Assembly: GCA_017561105.1 (NCBI GenBank)
Contig: JAFZDR010000105.1
Coordinates: forward strand, 1-6,730
Length of the DNA stretch: 6,730 nt
Source: Alistipes sp.
Lineage (GTDB): Bacteria > Bacteroidota > Bacteroidia > Bacteroidales > Rikenellaceae
Direction: 5' to 3'
The notes under the pieces were generated by a model. The model did not search any database, had not been told where the DNA came from, and worked only from the letters and a program-made list of their open reading frames with translations. This document shows, piece by piece, positions 6,258-6,730 of this stretch. Within the stretch, counting starts at the first letter, position 1. The number at the start of each line of letters is the position of its first letter. A program made the translations under genes and the position numbers.

Positions 6258-6668
6258 CTACTTAAACGAAATAATATCCTCGACGCCATACTCTTTGTAG
6301 TGCGCTTGCAGCTCGTCGTTGCGGTCGGAGAGGATGAGCAACTTGTCACCCATATGCAACTCGGCATTACCCTTAGGCACAAAGTAGTCGCCATCGCGAC
6401 ACACCATCACTACAAGGGTGTTGTCGGGCAACGACACCTTATTCAGAGTGCTTCCGTCCGAGAGCATCTGCTCTGTTACAGATATCTCGGTAAATGCCGA
6501 CTTTACCTTATCCTGCAATGCTCCCTCGAACTTGCTCTCCTTCTCGGTATAAGCCAAACCTAACAGTTCGGCCATGCTGCTCACGGTTGTACCCTGCACA
6601 ACAAGCGACAGAATAGTCATTATGAATACAACATTGAATACAATCTCCGCACCCTCAATTTTTGCCAC
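6258..6668 (-). CDS. NhaP2-like K+/H+ antiporter, C-terminal part with RCK_C/TrkA-C domain (gene interrupted upstream)
   Basis: C-terminal 136 aa of a CPA1 potassium/proton antiporter. Residues 1-29 (VAKIEGAEIVFNVVFIMTIL then SLVVQGTTV) match the last membrane helix of NhaP2/CvrA, whose version ends in a similar LQGT motif. A linker follows, then a cytoplasmic RCK_C domain at about 60-116 (LPDNTLVVMVCRDGDYFVPKG, GDKLLILSD), which in relatives senses a small ligand. The open frame begins with GTG at 6668 directly after an in-frame TGA (6671-6669). Upstream of the TGA the same frame continues as more of the same antiporter, so this is a fragment of a longer gene and GTG is not a natural start. 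The fragment alone could not transport ions. Whether the stop is real or a sequence error cannot be decided here. It ends with TAG, 43 nt before upxY on the same strand. Confidence 0.75.
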   Translation of the reverse strand: MAKIEGAEIVFNVVFIMTILSLVVQGTTVSSMAELLGLAYTEKESKFEGALQDKVKSAFTEISVTEQMLSDGSTLNKVSLPDNTLVVMVCRDGDYFVPKGNAELHMGDKLLILSDRNDELQAHYKEYGVEDIISFK

Positions 6669-6728
6669 TCAAGGGTAGGTCGCAAAGATGATTGGTACAG
6701 CACCTCGCAGGCCGACCCACGAGATGTA
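6669..6728 (-). pseudogene. NhaP2-like K+/H+ antiporter, upstream fragment ending at an in-frame TGA
   Basis: From the window edge the - strand reads YISWVGLRGAVPIIFATYP and then TGA (6671-6669). SWVGLRGAVPI is the hallmark of the late membrane domain of NhaP2/CvrA antiporters and normally runs on without a break into the IEGA...FNVVF helix found just downstream in the same frame. The two pieces are therefore one gene split by a single stop codon, with no frameshift. The residue replaced is in a variable hydrophobic position (Met in E. coli NhaP2 as I recall it). A Leu TTA codon changed to TGA would explain it. The rest of the gene lies outside the window. Confidence 0.7.
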
Positions 6729-6730
6729 GG

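Noticed and set aside
6669..6671. TGA recoded as an amino acid (Trp, Gly or selenocysteine)
   Set aside because: None of the eight genes ends in TGA (four TAA, four TAG), which made this worth considering. But no other gene has an internal TGA, every Trp is TGG, and the interrupted site is a hydrophobic position where Trp, Gly or Sec is not expected. A nonsense change or sequence error is simpler.

Overview
This 6.7 kb window looks like chromosomal DNA of a Bacteroidales bacterium, probably a gut commensal. The evidence is a UpxY-type NusG paralogue, a promoter matching the Bacteroides consensus (TTTG, 19-nt gap, TAnnTTTG), no Shine-Dalgarno sequences ahead of the genes, and the style of the antiporter proteins. 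A Rikenellaceae/Alistipes-like source is possible, but this is only an impression from roughly even GC content and frequent TCG serine codons. No species can be named from the sequence alone.

Left part, + strand (2-2236): the 3' portion of a CPA-type cation:proton antiporter runs in from outside the window. Six bases after it ends comes a secreted Ntn-hydrolase of the C45 / penicillin acyltransferase-like type, whose predicted nucleophile is the cysteine directly after the signal peptide. The two genes look cotranscribed. A perfect 16-bp stem-loop (2255-2290) separates them from the converging genes on the other strand and probably terminates transcription both ways.

Centre, - strand (6214 down to 2308): a UpxY-family antiterminator gene is followed by a complete dTDP-L-rhamnose operon in the order rmlA-rmlC-rmlD-rmlB. 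Junctions are tight: a 1-nt stop/start overlap, then gaps of 4 nt and 3 nt. RmlA activates glucose-1-phosphate to dTDP-glucose, RmlB dehydrates it, RmlC epimerises the product and RmlD reduces it to dTDP-L-rhamnose. This is a donor for surface polysaccharide. No glycosyltransferase, flippase or polymerase gene is in view. UpxY at the head suggests control by processive antitermination.

Right edge, - strand (6728 down to 6258): the C-terminal part of a second, NhaP2-like K+/H+ antiporter carrying an RCK_C/TrkA-C domain. A TGA stop interrupts its reading frame inside the conserved last part of the membrane domain, so in this sequence the gene appears broken, whether by a real mutation or a sequence error.

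No tRNA, rRNA, CRISPR array, insertion sequence or phage gene was seen, and no gene-free stretch exceeds 75 bases. I found no clearly new multi-gene system. The points most worth a second look are the internal TGA, the nearly leaderless and palindrome-containing upxY promoter, and the bare upxY-rml arrangement.
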